64,000 nucleotides of DNA, from positions 186,001 to 250,000 of the forward strand of contig JASSKH010000015.1 of the NCBI GenBank assembly GCA_031763025.1. Direction: 5' to 3'. The notes below the pieces were generated by a model. It worked only from the letters and a program-made list of their open reading frames with translations, was not told the DNA's origin and did not search any database. Positions 1 through 13,830 of the stretch are shown in pieces. This stretch comes from Macrocystis pyrifera (taxonomy: Eukaryota; Sar; Phaeophyceae; Laminariales; Laminariaceae). Each line of letters begins with the position of its first letter. Positions within the stretch are counted from its first letter, which is position 1. The translations under genes and the position numbers were made by a program.

Positions 1-3000
1 TCCCTCTTGTGCGGAGGGAAGGTTCTTCCCGCACATAAATGGTCCAACTCGACCGCCAGCCGTGGTGACCGCCAAAAACCAAAAGAAACAAAAAATAGGT
101 ACCCTGGATGTCTAGCTCACGGGGGCAGGGGGGGGGGGGCGGGGGTACTCATTTGTTGCTTGCCTTAGTCATTCGACTATTGACCACGGGGGAGGGGGGT
201 GTACTCATTATGATGCATGGCCGTAGTCGTATGACCACGGGGGGGGCGCAGAGACGACACCAGTGAAGACGTGACCACTGCTACTCAGAAAGGCGCTAAG
301 GCTAAGCCCCCTACGAGCTTCCCTGGCATACGGACAACTTAAATACTAATATAACAGCAAACCCAAGAGGGGAAGGTTCACCTGTTAGCTCGCAAATAGG
401 TCCTCAGTTGTTCGGAGTCCTTAGAGGCAAACTGCTGAGAGCTTCCCACTGCCGTGAACTGCGCCCACCGGAAGCAGTAGGTACAGAAGGTGTGGCAGTA
501 CTGCGCCTCTGTCGGGAAAAACAGAACTGTCTCGCGATACTTGTGCTGCATTCCTTTCACCTAAGAGTCGTTGCACAAAACAGTTACATTACGGGCTTAG
601 CTTTGCTAACCGACGGGTCTGACGAACAGTGGAGCTAGCCCATTTGCAACATTATTGTTGTGCCCCAACAACTTGGTGGTACGCCAAACCCACGAGGTTT
701 TTCATGGCGTTTCTGCTGACGTTGCTGACTTTGTTTGGAAGCCACTTGTGGGGTGAGGTGTGGATACCCTCGTCTTGTTAGATCATAGGAGAATATCAAA
801 GAACAAGCCTTTTGGTCAATGAGTTCCAAAAGGAGAGGGGGCGCAGAGTCTGGCCCCACGGTGCATACTGGTTGGTCGATAGATAATCTCTCGCTCTTTC
901 GAACGATAGTGCTCCATGCCGATCGGGTGAATGGTTCACATAAAACATCCTACTAAAAGAAGTGCATTAAAACTGCCGTAGCATTGGCGGGAAGCACAAC
1001 TCTACCCTAGTTTGTCGGCAGTCTCAACGCATCCACCGCCGTGTCAGATTTTCAAAATGGGCAGACAACCGTCAACACACGGCCCAACCAGAATCGCAAC
1101 TTGTCATCGCTGGTTACTTGAAAGACATAATGTTGTCTGGTTTCAAGTATATGTAAAGTTGTCTGCTGTAGTTGCTTTGTAGCTGGCTCAGGTCAGGCAC
1201 TTAATTGCCTGTCTGAGTATAATACCGTAGACGTACAACAAAAATTAATACATGGAGTCGTCGGCGGGATGACGGTTTGGAACCGTTGGGCATCGTGTTA
1301 CCTTCGCCATACACGTTTTGAAAATACCCAAAAAACTGGGAATTACCGCATACCTGGTAATTAAAAGTAAGCAAAACATATTCTCGTTGTCGGTCTACAG
1401 AGATTCTTCAGACGTTCGGGCGAGCATGTCAACCCACAAGGCTCCGAAAACCCTGCTGACCAACACCAGAAACGCCTTGCCCACCACAACGTTTACCCCG
1501 CGAAATTTCTTACTCAACCCCTAACCTGTAACCGAGGGGTATAATGCCCGGTTGGAGCTCCAATCACCCACCAGAGGAGATTCAAGGCCCTGTGAGAATG
1601 CAAACACGTGTTTTCACCTGTTCACCCGCGTGGAAGGGAACGTTAAGTGTTTTTTGTCCGGCAGGGTGAGGGTTGAGGCCTCCTCGAATGCTTTCCATCT
1701 CTTCGCGTAACTTCGGTCCCGTACTACCTTTGTCGATGGCATCTATCTGTTGCCAAATCATTGCCCAAACGAAGCCGGTCAAAACGGAAAGGTTTAATGC
1801 AGAGGAGAGAGGGGATCACATGAGCCGGATTCATGCTGGAGCTGCTCGTTGACCAAATATCTGGCGGATCTGGTTCCTTACTACTCCTCGACCACATGTA
1901 TGACACACATTTTGACCGCCGAACAGATACAGTGGGGCGACAGGCCAACATATCGTCGGGAACCTACATCCTTGGGTTTTAAATTGTCGCAAGACCTTTT
2001 CGTAATGCACTCTATACGCACGTGATCGCCATCGGGGGCGATCGTCTGGATGCATAATAATGGTAAACACGGCGGGTTAGCCTGTATGTACGACGTACAG
2101 ATGTGCATAGCTAATCACCACGGACCGCGCATGATACCCGGGCCCACGTGATGTAAACGCCGAATGTGTTGTTTGCTTGTAGATTGTTTACACTTTCCCG
2201 GCGGATAGTAATCACATAGCAGGTGGATAGGATGACGACTTTTAGCCTTCTGTAGTAGCCGAGATTTGAACGCAAATCTATTGGACATGGCGTTGATTGC
2301 TATTTCGGACGGCAACGAGATCAACCCCCCTTCACAAGGAACTTTCGTTGTTGGTGATTACATTCCCCAGACTATTGACCATCAATAAACTCGTCTGAGA
2401 CAAATATATCCGCGGCATGCAGACATGCATGAGTACCAACTCACGGCGTATATATGGTATGTGTACTACTGCAGCTACTACTGCATCAAATTGTATGCGA
2501 CGCTTGTTTGTGAAACGTGGAGCATAACATGAATATCTTCAAGCATGTCCACGTTGCATATGCCGGTATTCAGTTGACAAAAGTATGGAATTAACATGGA
2601 TTGATTTATGGATCGTCTAGGCGACGTTGTGTAATGTATGAGTGTCGACTTAATGAAGTATATAGGCTTGACATATAGCGTGTGCCATCGTAATCCCAAC
2701 TGAACTTGAAAACATACATGACGTAACAAAAACATGTGTATACATTGATTGCGCTTCTAAAACACGACGACTGTGTCGGAAATACCTAAGGCGAATGGAA
2801 TGCGACGAGAACACACGGATACGCGATTTCATGAAAGAGTTCCCTCATTCTATGCCCGAGCTCGTGTAGTCATAGATCAGGTCGCCGACTCCCCTGGCAT
2901 GGCCTTCACCCTCGACTTGCCCCCTCCGCAGATATAATTATGCTTCTCGAAGCATTACCACCCAAACCTCAAACCAGGAAAGCTTGCGTTGTGTGTTTGG

Positions 3001-6000
3001 GCATAGCTATGGTTGAAGCGAAGGCCAAATGTAGACAGGTAGAGAGGCGAAACAGGCATCATTGCATGACACGCACATGCACACCACACGGTGACCGTGG
3101 ACATTGGCCCCTCCGGTCAGTTTTTCGGTGCGCCGATCCGCGCCGCCAAGCCTATATGGCGGTGCTCACTTCCTGTTGTCCAGGCCAGTCACACATTATT
3201 CCGTCCCAGACCAAGCATATACCAAGCACATTAAAGAGGTACCTCCATGTTCAACTGTCTAGACAAGAGTAGTAGTAGAGTAGCTCAAGCACAACACCGA
3301 GCGGCCGCGTGCCTCCCTTACAAAACGGCATGAAAGCACCTGGAGGGTGCGGCGTAACGCATACGTTCCATAGCGGTGCATATTGCAATGGAATAAGGTG
3401 GTGGTGGCTCAAATTAACAGCAATACAAAGACAAGTTGCGCGTTTGGCCCTGTACCGTCTGAACGAAACGACCTCGACGGCCCCCGCCCCAATCTAGCGA
3501 AAAGAAACAGCCACAATTAGACACCACTTATACCAATCACTATGAAACGTACAAACAAATTCTTGCGGGGATGCCCTTGCATATTCTCACCGCACGTTGG
3601 AGGTCATGAGGTGATAGCATGCCAGGCTGGGGGAACACCAGCTGGAACATGGGGTCGTCCGGAACACTGCGCCAGTCTATGAGCTCCTCTACCTACGTCA
3701 GGCATGTTCCGTTTAACGCAAACCAAAGCAAGGCAAGGCATAGCTAGTCAATGCTACGCGGTTCACCCGACTACGGCCCGACCGAAGGACGTGAAACATC
3801 CTGACACAAACCAAAAATGTGTGTCCTACTGAGCCTGTTCGCCTCTACAAACACCCCTGCAAAAAGCACACATAATACAATGAAGCCTTTTCTAACTTTG
3901 TGAGTATGATAAGGAACGACGGCGAGAATTACATCGAAACGAATTGCGTAACATACAGGAATGCAAAGCATATGTCAAGCGAGCCGGGGAGAAGAAATAC
4001 CAAAACATGAGCGAATATTGCAGGTGGTAATTGGTTCAATGGGCATGAAGAGGTTAGAAAGCTAAACCTACCGTCCAGCAACAACGCACCTACTCTCTGA
4101 AGTACGTAATATGATGCCACGCGGGCCTATATCACTGTTCTTGACGACCGATAGGCTACGTTCACATACACAGCAGCAGACGTTGAAACCTTCGAGAGCA
4201 TAAACATTAGGTTTACCTACATACCCGTCTGGGAATTGAAAGACCACCGTCGAGGTGTATGGCGTGCACATACGCATAAAGAAATATGTGTGGGAGGTCC
4301 GTTGTGCTCGACTGATCAGTTGGACACAGTGTGCATCGAAGCATCTTTCCTCGACGCCGAACACACTCAATTCCAAAGCACCGAAGTTAGTATAACCATC
4401 CCCAAGATAGCGCGCAGGTTCCCTATACTCCTTAGACATTCCTGGAACGCTTGTCGCGCACGCACTATGTTTGTACATTGCGCGAGAAAATGCGAAGGAA
4501 GATCCTGGAACCTACTTCAACTCGAATATATCATAATCTCAGCACGAGGTGTTCTACGGTAGAGGTTCACCCTATCTATTCTGTGGCTCCTATGTCCCCC
4601 AAATAATGCGGAATTCAACGGGGACAAACATATGAATAAGACTGGTGCTGCACGCGACTCGTACATCTACGTACGCATTATGCCCATCTAAGTAGAGCCC
4701 AAATTGCGTATTCATCCTTCAATTTGCGCCCAGTAAGGATGACTCAGATGTTTTGTTTCTAAATGTGACATCCCCGACGTAGAACGTCTCGCACCCGATG
4801 ATATCGTCTTTACGGTAGTAATGTTATTATGATTGCCTTCCGACAATATAGCGTAGATGCCGTTCCTATACAAACCGAATATCCTTCCGGAAATCAGTAG
4901 TATCCCTCATACGCTTCTCTGTCAGCCGTTTCCCGATTTCTATATACTGCATCAGTATCGATGGATTCGTATAGAATCGCAAGTGTCATTTAACAAATAT
5001 TTCATAGTTCTTCCAACAAGTGTCCAACACCTTTTCCCAACCACCAATGCACAGTCCCCCCCACCCCGCGCTTCCTGTCCGGCTGCCAACTTGGCCCATA
5101 ATCAGAACGCCAGGTTGCGGCCACCCTCCGACAAAAACCCCACAGTGTCTTTGTACAAAAGGTTTTGTTTCGGCCGTACCACGTAGGTGTTGGTGCGCAT
5201 CGGAAGAACACTCGCTGCGGCTATGTAAGGCCGATGGTCCAATCCACCGAGGCCGATGTGCGTGTCGAAGACGTCTTTGATGCGGCTCTTAGTGAGGATG
5301 CTGTACTCGCGGGGCTTGATGTCAAGACCTTCATATGCCGTTGAGATTGTGATCAAATTCGGTGACGTTTACACTTTTTAGAGCAATGATCAATCGATCG
5401 AACGGGCAGTCGCCAACGAATTACTAAAATAGGACAGTCTCCAAAATAATGTCAAACTTCCACAGGAAGCGGAGCGAGAGCGTAGCACATGAGAGTGTAT
5501 GAACCGTTCTGACATCCCAAGCTTGCATATGTTGTTAGGTCTGCTCCTTGCGTGTGTCTGACTCCGTTGCTGTCGACACGATTTCAGCCGGCTGGTGGCG
5601 AAGTCGTGGGTGTCGCATAAAATGGAGCCGGTGGCCATCTAGAGTTGTTGGGTGGACTGACTCATCTAAGTGGAGGCGGTGTCCGTTTAGAGTTGCTATA
5701 TACACTGACTACAGGCGGCGTCGGGTACCCGGAAAAGGGCAACTAGCAATGACAACCGGAACTAACATCATGGTCAACAACAACAAACAACCACAGAGTT
5801 GTAAAAACGCAGCAACGGTTGCAAAGCAGGCGGAGCAACGTAACACAACACGCCAACAGGCGACACCAACAAGTGGTGCCCGAATTTGGAGTGAATATGG
5901 CAGATCTAGCTTTCTGTACTGGGAAACGCCTTATTTACTGAGGGGCGTGCACGCGGGTCCCCTCGTCGTATCGCAGCTATCACAAATACTACGAGCTAGT

Positions 6001-7100
6001 GAGTTAGTGGACGAAAACAAAAAAAAGAACAATGTCGCGGGTTGGGTCCAACCTCGAGATATCCTAAGTGATCCAACGGTCGACTTCGTTTACTCAACCT
6101 TGAAAACCAAGAGAGGGTTGTGGTAAGTAGATGCAGGGTGGTGTGTAATACAGGCACAATTCAAATCAAGCCTTGGTATTCTTCCATGTTCACCCTCGTT
6201 GCGTGCTTGTGAGGAGTACATGGGAGCCGACGGCCGGCATATGGTAGCTGGTTTGCGATAAGCGCAAGAAATGTGGTCCAAAACAAGGGGTATGATACGC
6301 TAGCTCACTGACTTCAATTGCATCCCAGGCTAACGGGCGATCGATCGCCGTGTTATGCGCTCGTTGGAAGCGTCCTCACCTAGCCACATTGGAAATACTT
6401 TCGCCTCTGCCTTTGAACCAGACGCGACACCAGCCGACGGTAACATGCTGCCGCAGTGCTTTCGGTCGATTCCCATTTTGTCGCTCCGTGATTGCGGAGG
6501 GGCGGTGTCGTCCACTCTCGGCTCGGGAGTTGGACCGGACGCCATTTGACGGCGAACGGCCGGTGCGATGAAGCTCAACTTAGCACTGAATGATTTTCTC
6601 GTGACAATCATTGCTGCCTTTGATAAAAAGAAAACTGTTGTCGTCAGTGTGTCTGTCCAGAGGCCAGTCCAACGGTTTTATACCTGTGCCTGCTCCTCGT
6701 GAAACCTGGAAGAAACGGTGACACGGTCGGTGCGGGGGGTTTTTCTTGGTATGTGCCTGCAGGAAGGTGGCTACCAAACAGGCGGACGACAAAAATCAAC
6801 ATTCTGGTAAAATTGTTGTGCTGTACAAATAATGGAGACCGTACGGTCCTGTTATCCGCCTATGTTACTGTTGTTTTTAAACAAATCCAGAGTTGCCCAT
6901 GAAGAAGAGATTGCGTTAGGGGATTTAAGCTATTGTTGGTGGAAGTCCCGGTGATCGATAAAGGTTTACACGCCATTTTGTCCATTCCCGGAAAGCGCGA
7001 GAGCGTCATTGACCTAGTCTTGTTGGATGCCTGCGAATGATAGACTGTTGCGCTTTCTGCGCGATTAAAATCAAAAAGGATGTGCCACAATGGAAGAGGG
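1..7100. other. No convincing gene; unassigned sequence
   Basis: I see no supportable gene here. The longest open frame (5548-6126, plus, 192 codons) has no recognisable domain, and its first part overlaps a ~50-bp degenerate duplication near 5620-5710. A minus-strand frame at 4068-4478 (136 codons) is also unrecognised; reading on in that frame soon meets stops. No splice-site pattern, tRNA or LTR stands out. A decayed gene on the minus strand between about 4.0 and 5.4 kb cannot be excluded. Confidence 0.5.
121..252 (+). repeat. G-rich degenerate direct repeat
   Basis: Two or three diverged copies of a G-run followed by GTACTCATT and later GACCACGGGG. Runs of 7-12 G could form G-quadruplex structures. 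No function is visible. Confidence 0.5.
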
Positions 7101-7103
7101 ACT

Positions 7104-7740
7104 ACACCTGTGTCCATGGGGTGCCAGGAGAAGCGGGTGGAGCGATGGACCCTCGACAGTGGGACACCAAAAAGACTTTGTCCCTGTCGCCGCATGGCAC
7201 GTGCTATGGATCATTCGATGAAAACATGTTAAATCAGAGGGCCCATGGGACACTTCATCCATAGTTGACATGCACCATTGGAAAAGTCATGACCTCATGG
7301 CGTATACCATAATGTTCCACGGTGTAATGCACACCATGAAGTAGCCCACAAGATGGGAACATCCATGATGTATATTATTTATAGTGTAATCCACAGATAG
7401 TATATGGTGCGGTCCATGGGGTGTTCCATGAGGAACGCCATAGCCTAATCCTAACCGGAAATCGAACCATGGGGTATGCCGTGGTGTGTCCGATGGTGAA
7501 GCCGTGCTATCGATCATGGATATGTCCATGGGGTGAACCAGGACCCACCCCGTGGTCAATCGTGGCGTACTCCATGGATTAATTCATGTACTAGGCCATG
7601 GGTCGTCCCATGCTTTATCCATGAGACAAACCATGGTCGATCACGAATAAGCCATGGTCAACCATGGTCGACCACGGTATATGTCGTGTTCGATCATGAG
7701 TTGGCCCATTAACTAGCCCATTGACCGCCCAAGTAGTACA
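7104..7740. repeat. CATG/CCATGG degenerate minisatellite with 10-12 bp phase
   Basis: The stretch is crowded with CCATGG, CATGG, GTGG and ACGG words. Between about 7510 and 7705 the ATGG-like cores follow each other at 10, 11 or 12 bp almost without interruption, with variable filler. Upstream, from 7104 to 7500, the same words occur at wider spacing. The core is palindromic, so both strands look alike. This is not a coding repeat: the period is not a multiple of three. It looks like a decayed short-unit satellite with near-helical phasing. Confidence 0.7.
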
Positions 7741-10700
7741 ATAGAACTTGGGCTGTCCTCGGTGAATACCAGGTATACACGAGTACCTGGTATGTTCTTG
7801 GCTATCGTTTTAATGTCGCATCTCCGGGTGGGGCACGACGAGGATGCACAACTGAACCACCGCTGCCGACGAAGCACGGAAGACGCGGCATTGCCTTTGC
7901 CTTCTATAGTAGGTCTGGGATTTCTTTCGCTAAGGTTTGTTTCTCAGTGCAGCATATCCTCCGCTTTACCAGGTATGTGTTTGCCGTTTTTCATGCTAGA
8001 TTTAGTTTTTAGTATGAATTTTTCTTGCATGACATGTTGTTCCTATCTCTGTTTTGCATCTTAACTCGTTTCGTGTTGTCTCCGTGACGTAGGTCGCAAT
8101 GGTAGCGGTAGACGTCACTCTCACCCAAATACGATAAGGAAGCGGCAAACCACGTGCCCATGGTGCCAGTTGCAATAGTAACCTGGGTCGACTGCTGCAT
8201 CGAGTTATATTTCTTATCTACACTGCTCACGTTGTTTCCGTTTGTTCAAGAATATGCTGACTTGTTTCTATATGTTTCCTTTAATCCCTCCCAATGTTTT
8301 ACTTTCTCGGAGTACCTCCCTTCCCTCGTTGCATATCAATATTTCCTGAAGGCGTGGGGTAGGTTCGTTCCGCTCTATGATTTCTTGTCGTTTCATGTTA
8401 AAGACGAGATGAGGCTTTTTGTTTATGTTTGCGGGGTGCGTTCCTTTGTTTCTGTCCGTTTTTGCATCGTTGTTTGTTCTGTTGTCTTTCCATGGCTTTC
8501 GTTGTTTTGTCGTCCATGTTGTTTTTTGTAAATGCATAAAGGTGTGTGGATTCCTGGCGCGCGTATGTTTTGATTGCGGTACATACAACATTAACCAGTC
8601 CGATGGTATCATATTGCGTTGTCTGTTCTCCTTGCTGCATTCCAAGATAGTATGTCCGTGTCGTAGTAATAGTTGTGATACCACGGGTCCTGTGGAGTTT
8701 TCGAGGATAAAGTACAAACACGGACAGTACTAGGTGTGTTGGATTTCGACAAATATATTAACAGTTTCTTGTGAAGACGCCACGCTCATGTTACAATTGT
8801 TTTGGTGTACCATGAAAAGAGAGCCTGCTATAATATAATTCAGCATGTAAAAAGGGTTGAATCGCGTGATACACCATCCAGCCCTGAAAGAGGCGTCTCG
8901 GTCAAACGGTCTGAATGTTCTATGTTGGCGAACGAAACGTTTCGATCAATAGCGTACCAGGGGCCCGTGATAACCCTAACTGCTCTTCGTCTTGTGCGAG
9001 CTATGTATTAGAAATGCTTGCGCTTGGTGCTCGTCTATCTTCCGTTACAGCAGAATATATCATATCTCGCGAGGGAAAGATGGCGAAGTGAGTTGAACGT
9101 AGGTCACAGAATAGTAAATGTTGTTTTCGTGCGATGGACGCTAATTTCGGGTGCGTGATTGTACAGCGGTGCTACGCCTGTGCAGGTACGTAGTCCTGAT
9201 GAGTCCACACGACAAGACAGTCAATGGAACAGTGTCATCGCACAAACACTACTATTGTACACCACAACATGGAGATGCGCCACATACTTGCACTTGGACA
9301 TCCTGTACCGCGACCACATGCTAACAACAACAACGTTCGTCACTCTCGCCCGTTCTATATAGTTAGTCGTGGACTGACCATAAGCCATGTAGCTGTACCA
9401 GGCTGTTGTTGTTGCTGTTATGTAGAGCCTTCGGTTTTGAATCAAATGGCGAACTGCTTATATTTGATTACTTTTGTCTGCACTTGACGGTTGGCTGTGT
9501 GATGTCACATATAATGTTTCACTGTTTCACTGGATGTTGTGGTCAATAATTGACTTTCGCATGTATTCGATTATTTTAATTGTTTTACCTAATAATAATG
9601 AGTTGGTGAAGATACATTACCACATTGGGGACCACGAGATAAAGACCTAAGCACTGACAACTTTGGTGACGTCAACCGTCTACGTACGATATCCGCGTGG
9701 GAGCCCAGAATCACGGAATCGTGTTGCTACCCGTCCCTTGCATCGTAACTCGGAAACCGAGTTGAATCATCCTCCAAGTACGTGCAAATCGAGTTGAATC
9801 ATCCTCCAAGTACGGGCTTGTGCATGTAGGTATTATACTTACGAAACATAGGTCCTTTTGATATATGACAATGTTGTATCTGTGGATAGTAGTATTACAC
9901 TGTAGCTCATTATCTAGTTTTGGTATTTCGGTTGGGTCTTGCCTTTCGTGTTTCCCTCCTTCAATGTCCTTGGGTTCAAGCGCATGTATGTGTATACATG
10001 TTGTCCTTGTCTTATCCATACGACGGTCACCAGGGCATTGCCTACTCTCTTTGTGTTGTTCTTTGAAAATATAGTTCGTATATACTGCTGCTGGATCTCG
10101 TAGGATAAATAATCAGCGTGGACCACGGAGATTGGGTGTGGTGAATGCCGACAGGTACGTAGATGTAACGATTTTATGTTTAATGTGAAGAACACACACA
10201 GATGGACCGTGCCAGTCTATGCAGGCCTATGGATTATAAATGTATTTCAAGGGTCAGACCATCTAGATGCGGTAGACTAGACTCTAGATTGGTCACCCCG
10301 GCACACTACTAACTGTAGTATTCGTTGGGTTTGCCGTTGTGGTCGTGTATCGCCTTGCTTCCTGGGTTTTCGTATACTCGAGTTTTCTTCACCGCTGTAT
10401 TGAATATGAGTTAATCTGCAATCTCCACGTCCCTTAGACGAGAGCTCTGTCTGAGTGTGTCCACAATTTTGTCGAATACTGAGTGGTACCTCATATGCCC
10501 TCCTCCACAGCGCGGGACAGGTGGCATTCGTACGAGATGGTCCAGCTATAAAACGCGTTGTTTTGCAATTATTTCACTGCAGTTTGGTTCCAAATTCGAC
10601 ACCAAGATTCCTGAGCCCGCAGCACGTTTGCACAAGTTAGAGTTTTTGGAACCGGAGATACGTTTGTCGAGAAATGCAATGTCGAATAAATCCTGACACG

Positions 10701-12290
10701 TACGGGGTTGTATCTCCATTCTACGGTCTATGCAAAACATCGAAAAATCCGAAAAAGGTACTGCGGCTGACGCTTAATCCTCGTGTGAACACTCCTTCCA
10801 GCACGCCGGAATTATCCATGTCCTGCCCATCGCCTAATTCGCTGTCTATTGAGATAAATTAATTGCGCATGATCCGCCATACAAAGTCAAGATATTGCGA
10901 TGAGCGGCCCCAAATCCTGATTTCCCAGCTTAATATGTCGGGGTGTTTTGTCTGATCATGAGTTTACACGTCATTCACATCGCTCTCGTCAACACGCTAT
11001 CTATGGCTCCAGGTTTTGCACCCTTTTTCTACCTTTTTCGTTTGACAAAATGCCAACCGAGATTTTCTTGAAACGGTGATAGAATTCGCCCGACTCGAAA
11101 CAAAATATGTCATGATATGCATACTTACACATAACCCCCCCTCCCACCCCCCCCCCCTTTTTATGTTTGTATGTACATTTCACAACACGCTAATGTTGAT
11201 TTACAATATCTGATACGTGGTTCACGTTTGGAACTCAATTTGATTTGGATATCGGTATGGGCAATCTAACATATAACCCCCGCCCCCTGCCCGCCCTAAG
11301 CATGTATAAACTCATCATGATAAAATGTACAAACGTTTCGTGACGCACGTCCTTACTTGCCCCGCCCCCGACCCCTTTCCGTGTATGGAATACTCCAACA
11401 TTTTTACTAAAACACCCTGCTAACACCCTGGTATCTATTTCGACTACAAGACCTAGGAGAAGACCGAGTTTAAATTGCACGGTACCCAGGACTTCAGGTA
11501 TAAACAGCGGCGTTTAATTGTTCATCATCAAGACCACCCACAACAAAGACACGGGAGATACGACGTAGTAGACCCTCAAGCTTAGTTGGATGAGTTGATG
11601 GGTCGCCCAGCGAAACTCTTGCGAGAGGCATGTTCAAGACGTAGACAAGCAGTGAGAAATAACCTCCCTACATTATGGAAGATGTGGATAATTTGACAAG
11701 CATGGGTGGAGAAAAGTAACCAGTCCAGAGGGAACACCCCCCAGCGAGCTTCATGTCGACAAAAATCAAGAACTACAATTCCTGAATGGCGTATAGACCC
11801 AGGCGATGCCAGTTAATTCGCAGCAGCCGAAGTAAACCCTCGTTACATCTACGATATCCTCAAAAAATGGAAAAAAAAAAAAATGTTGGACGCACTATAA
11901 GGAACCCGTATGTTAGATTCCAGGAAAGTAGAAACTCGAGGGATCCGATGGTGGTATAATTTTAGAATGACGATACTAAATTTGTGGTATGGATTCTTGA
12001 AGCACTACAAAGTATTCACTTCTTTTGCGATAGATACTCCAGAATTCTGACTAGAACGGCAAAATCTTTCAGGAAAAGAGATAATTCATGCCTTCATAAA
12101 TTGAATACTCTGGTTTAATGGATTATATCTCAAACACAAGGAAAGATCGAAAGCACGTCACCCACCGTTACCTTCACGCGGATTAAGTGAAAGAACAGTG
12201 AAGCGGTCCCGAAAGAGAGCATTGACACCGAGGTGAAATGAAGGGTTCCAAAGCAGGAGGATGCTTTTGTCTAAAGACTCCATTCATCGG
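7741..12290. other. No gene; T/G-rich noncoding sequence
   Basis: No supportable gene. 8150-8530 is T-rich and gives a hydrophobic-looking open frame that I regard as compositional. A 26-bp direct repeat (…GAATCATCCTCCAAGTACG) occurs twice at about 9759-9816. Two TACCWGGTA motifs lie at 7767 and 7784. C-runs occur at 11138-11158. Confidence 0.5.
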
Positions 12291-12299
12291 CTGGACTAG

Positions 12300-12640
12300 C
12301 TAGTAATGTACCACGTATGGTTCAAGCATACATTTCCAAATTGCGATCCCGGCGAGCGTAAAAACGGAGAAGCTTCCGACAGTCGAATCTCGTGAAACAC
12401 TGCAATTCAGATTACAGAACTTGGGCTCATTAACCCCACACACCACTGTTTGTGCAAATAAACCAGTGTGCGAAAATTTCCAATTATGTTTCTTTTTCCG
12501 ACTCGATCTCGCCGATAAACGGCAAAAGCTCAAAAACACCAATTGCTTCACAAAAAAAAAAAAAAAATGATTGGGATCAAGACGAAATTTGCTCGTGACA
12601 TCGCTAAAGACACTAGGGTTAGGGTTACGAGAACATCGAT
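12300..12640. repeat. Old copy of repeat F (diverged)
   Basis: Matched blocks, in the same order, link this stretch to 30700-31010. They include TCTCGTGAAACACTGC near 12389, CGACTCGATCTCG near 12500, and a block around 12575 with a GATCA…GACGAAA…TTTGCTCGTG theme. Divergence is high, with gaps. The 30.7-kb copy has terminal inverted repeats; here the ends are not clear. An interrupted TTAGGG-like stretch (about two and a half units) follows at about 12615-12628. Confidence 0.5.
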
Positions 12641-12834
12641 GTTAAGGCAGGGGCGCCCCCAGACTGGAACATCATACCCCCCCCCCCCCCCGGAGGGGAC
12701 GAAAAAATATGTAATTGAAAGTTTTCTTTTTTATATTATTGTTGTCTGGCAGTACTGAGGTACTGAAAAGGCATACATCTCGTACAAAGGGTCGTACTCG
12801 GACAAAGGCGTCGTTTACCCTACTCGAATTCCTG

Positions 12835-13085
12835 GTATATGATACCAGGTGTAGATTACTTTGTACCAAATGGACTTTCTTTCCGGAATACTTTACATTT
12901 CTCGTCCGGCCGTGGATCTTGTCTCGCACTCCACTGTAGGCTGCGTGGCACACAGGGAGCCCGCGTTTACACCACGACGGAAATGCAAGCCCCGGCCAAC
13001 GTCCGTGGCGCGTGCTCTGGGCCTCCGAAGTAGGGAATTCTGGCAAGTAACTACGGGGAGTCATTCCGACCTGCTAGAGCCAAGC
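12835..13085 (+). repeat. Repeat G, copy 1
   Basis: Collinear with 34268-34500. Shared blocks include TACCAAATGG, TTCCGGAATA, TTTCTCGT…GGCCG and GGCAAG near the right end. Identity is roughly two-thirds by eye with several indels, so this is an old interspersed repeat. No coding capacity is evident. Confidence 0.6.
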
Positions 13086-13569
13086 AGGACAATGTAGACC
13101 CCACAAGGTTTAATGTTTTGTCTGCTGCTGGCTTCTGCCGTATCATGTCTGATCCCTCCGTCCCTTGAGCTATCTACAGAGACAGCCACGACACAGCAAC
13201 AGTCGTTCATCAAGCTCTCCTTTTTGTGGCGCCCACGGATAGCGCATATTTTGTGTGTGTGGGCCGTGATTCCTGTCGATCTAGGAAGTAGGAACGTAAC
13301 ACATACATAATCTCGAGAAAGGTACAACTACTTGGAATATGCGCAGGGGCAGGACGACGATTGGTACGAACTTCTTCCGTATTTCAAAGGCAACGCCCAG
13401 CCACGGAGCGCACTACAACAGCAGCAGCAGTACAGCAGCAGCAGGGCTCGTACAGTACGTGTGTGCAGTCTTCACCAGGTCGAACAACCGAGTGATCGTG
13501 GTCTCGTGTTCGTTTTTGCGGTGCAAAAGGCTGGGAAACCTACCCGGTCGTGGCGAGCAGTCAACAATA

Positions 13570-13830
13570 ATAACCAATCCCGCACGAGCATGAGAATTTC
13601 CTCTGCGTTGAAAATCTCAATAATTTTGAAATAGCCCGTTTTTAGTTATCAACCTCGCCCAGCAGCAGCAGATGCAGCAGCAGATACAGCAGCAGGAATA
13701 CACGTCTGTCGAGCTGTCGAGCGTCATACATGTTTCACCTGAGCCCTTTGACGTACACCACACACCTCACACCGAGCACGTACGTGAACACTAAACTGGC
13801 TCCCTCGGTCCGTCTGCCTCTGCATACTGC
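13570..13830 (+). repeat. Repeat H, copy 1
   Basis: The unit consists of a GTTGAAA…CTCAA block, a CAGCAGCAG-rich stretch, ACACGTCTGTCGAGC, then CACCTCACACCGAGCACGTAC and CTGGCTCCCTCGGT. The same order is found at about 15090-15250 and 15480-15740. It runs directly into repeat A on its right side. Confidence 0.65.

Noticed and set aside
4068-4478. 136-codon minus-strand open frame
   Set aside because: No domain recognised; downstream and upstream in that frame stops are frequent.
5548-6126. 192-codon open frame
   Set aside because: No recognisable domain, uneven composition, overlap with a short duplication and no supporting neighbours.
9187-9225. Hammerhead-ribozyme-like CTGATGAG followed by GACAAGAC
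   Set aside because: The second conserved core (CGAAAC) is absent and stem II cannot form properly, so it is probably chance.
12611-12630. Interstitial telomere repeat (TTAGGG)
   Set aside because: Only about two and a half units; too short to mean anything.
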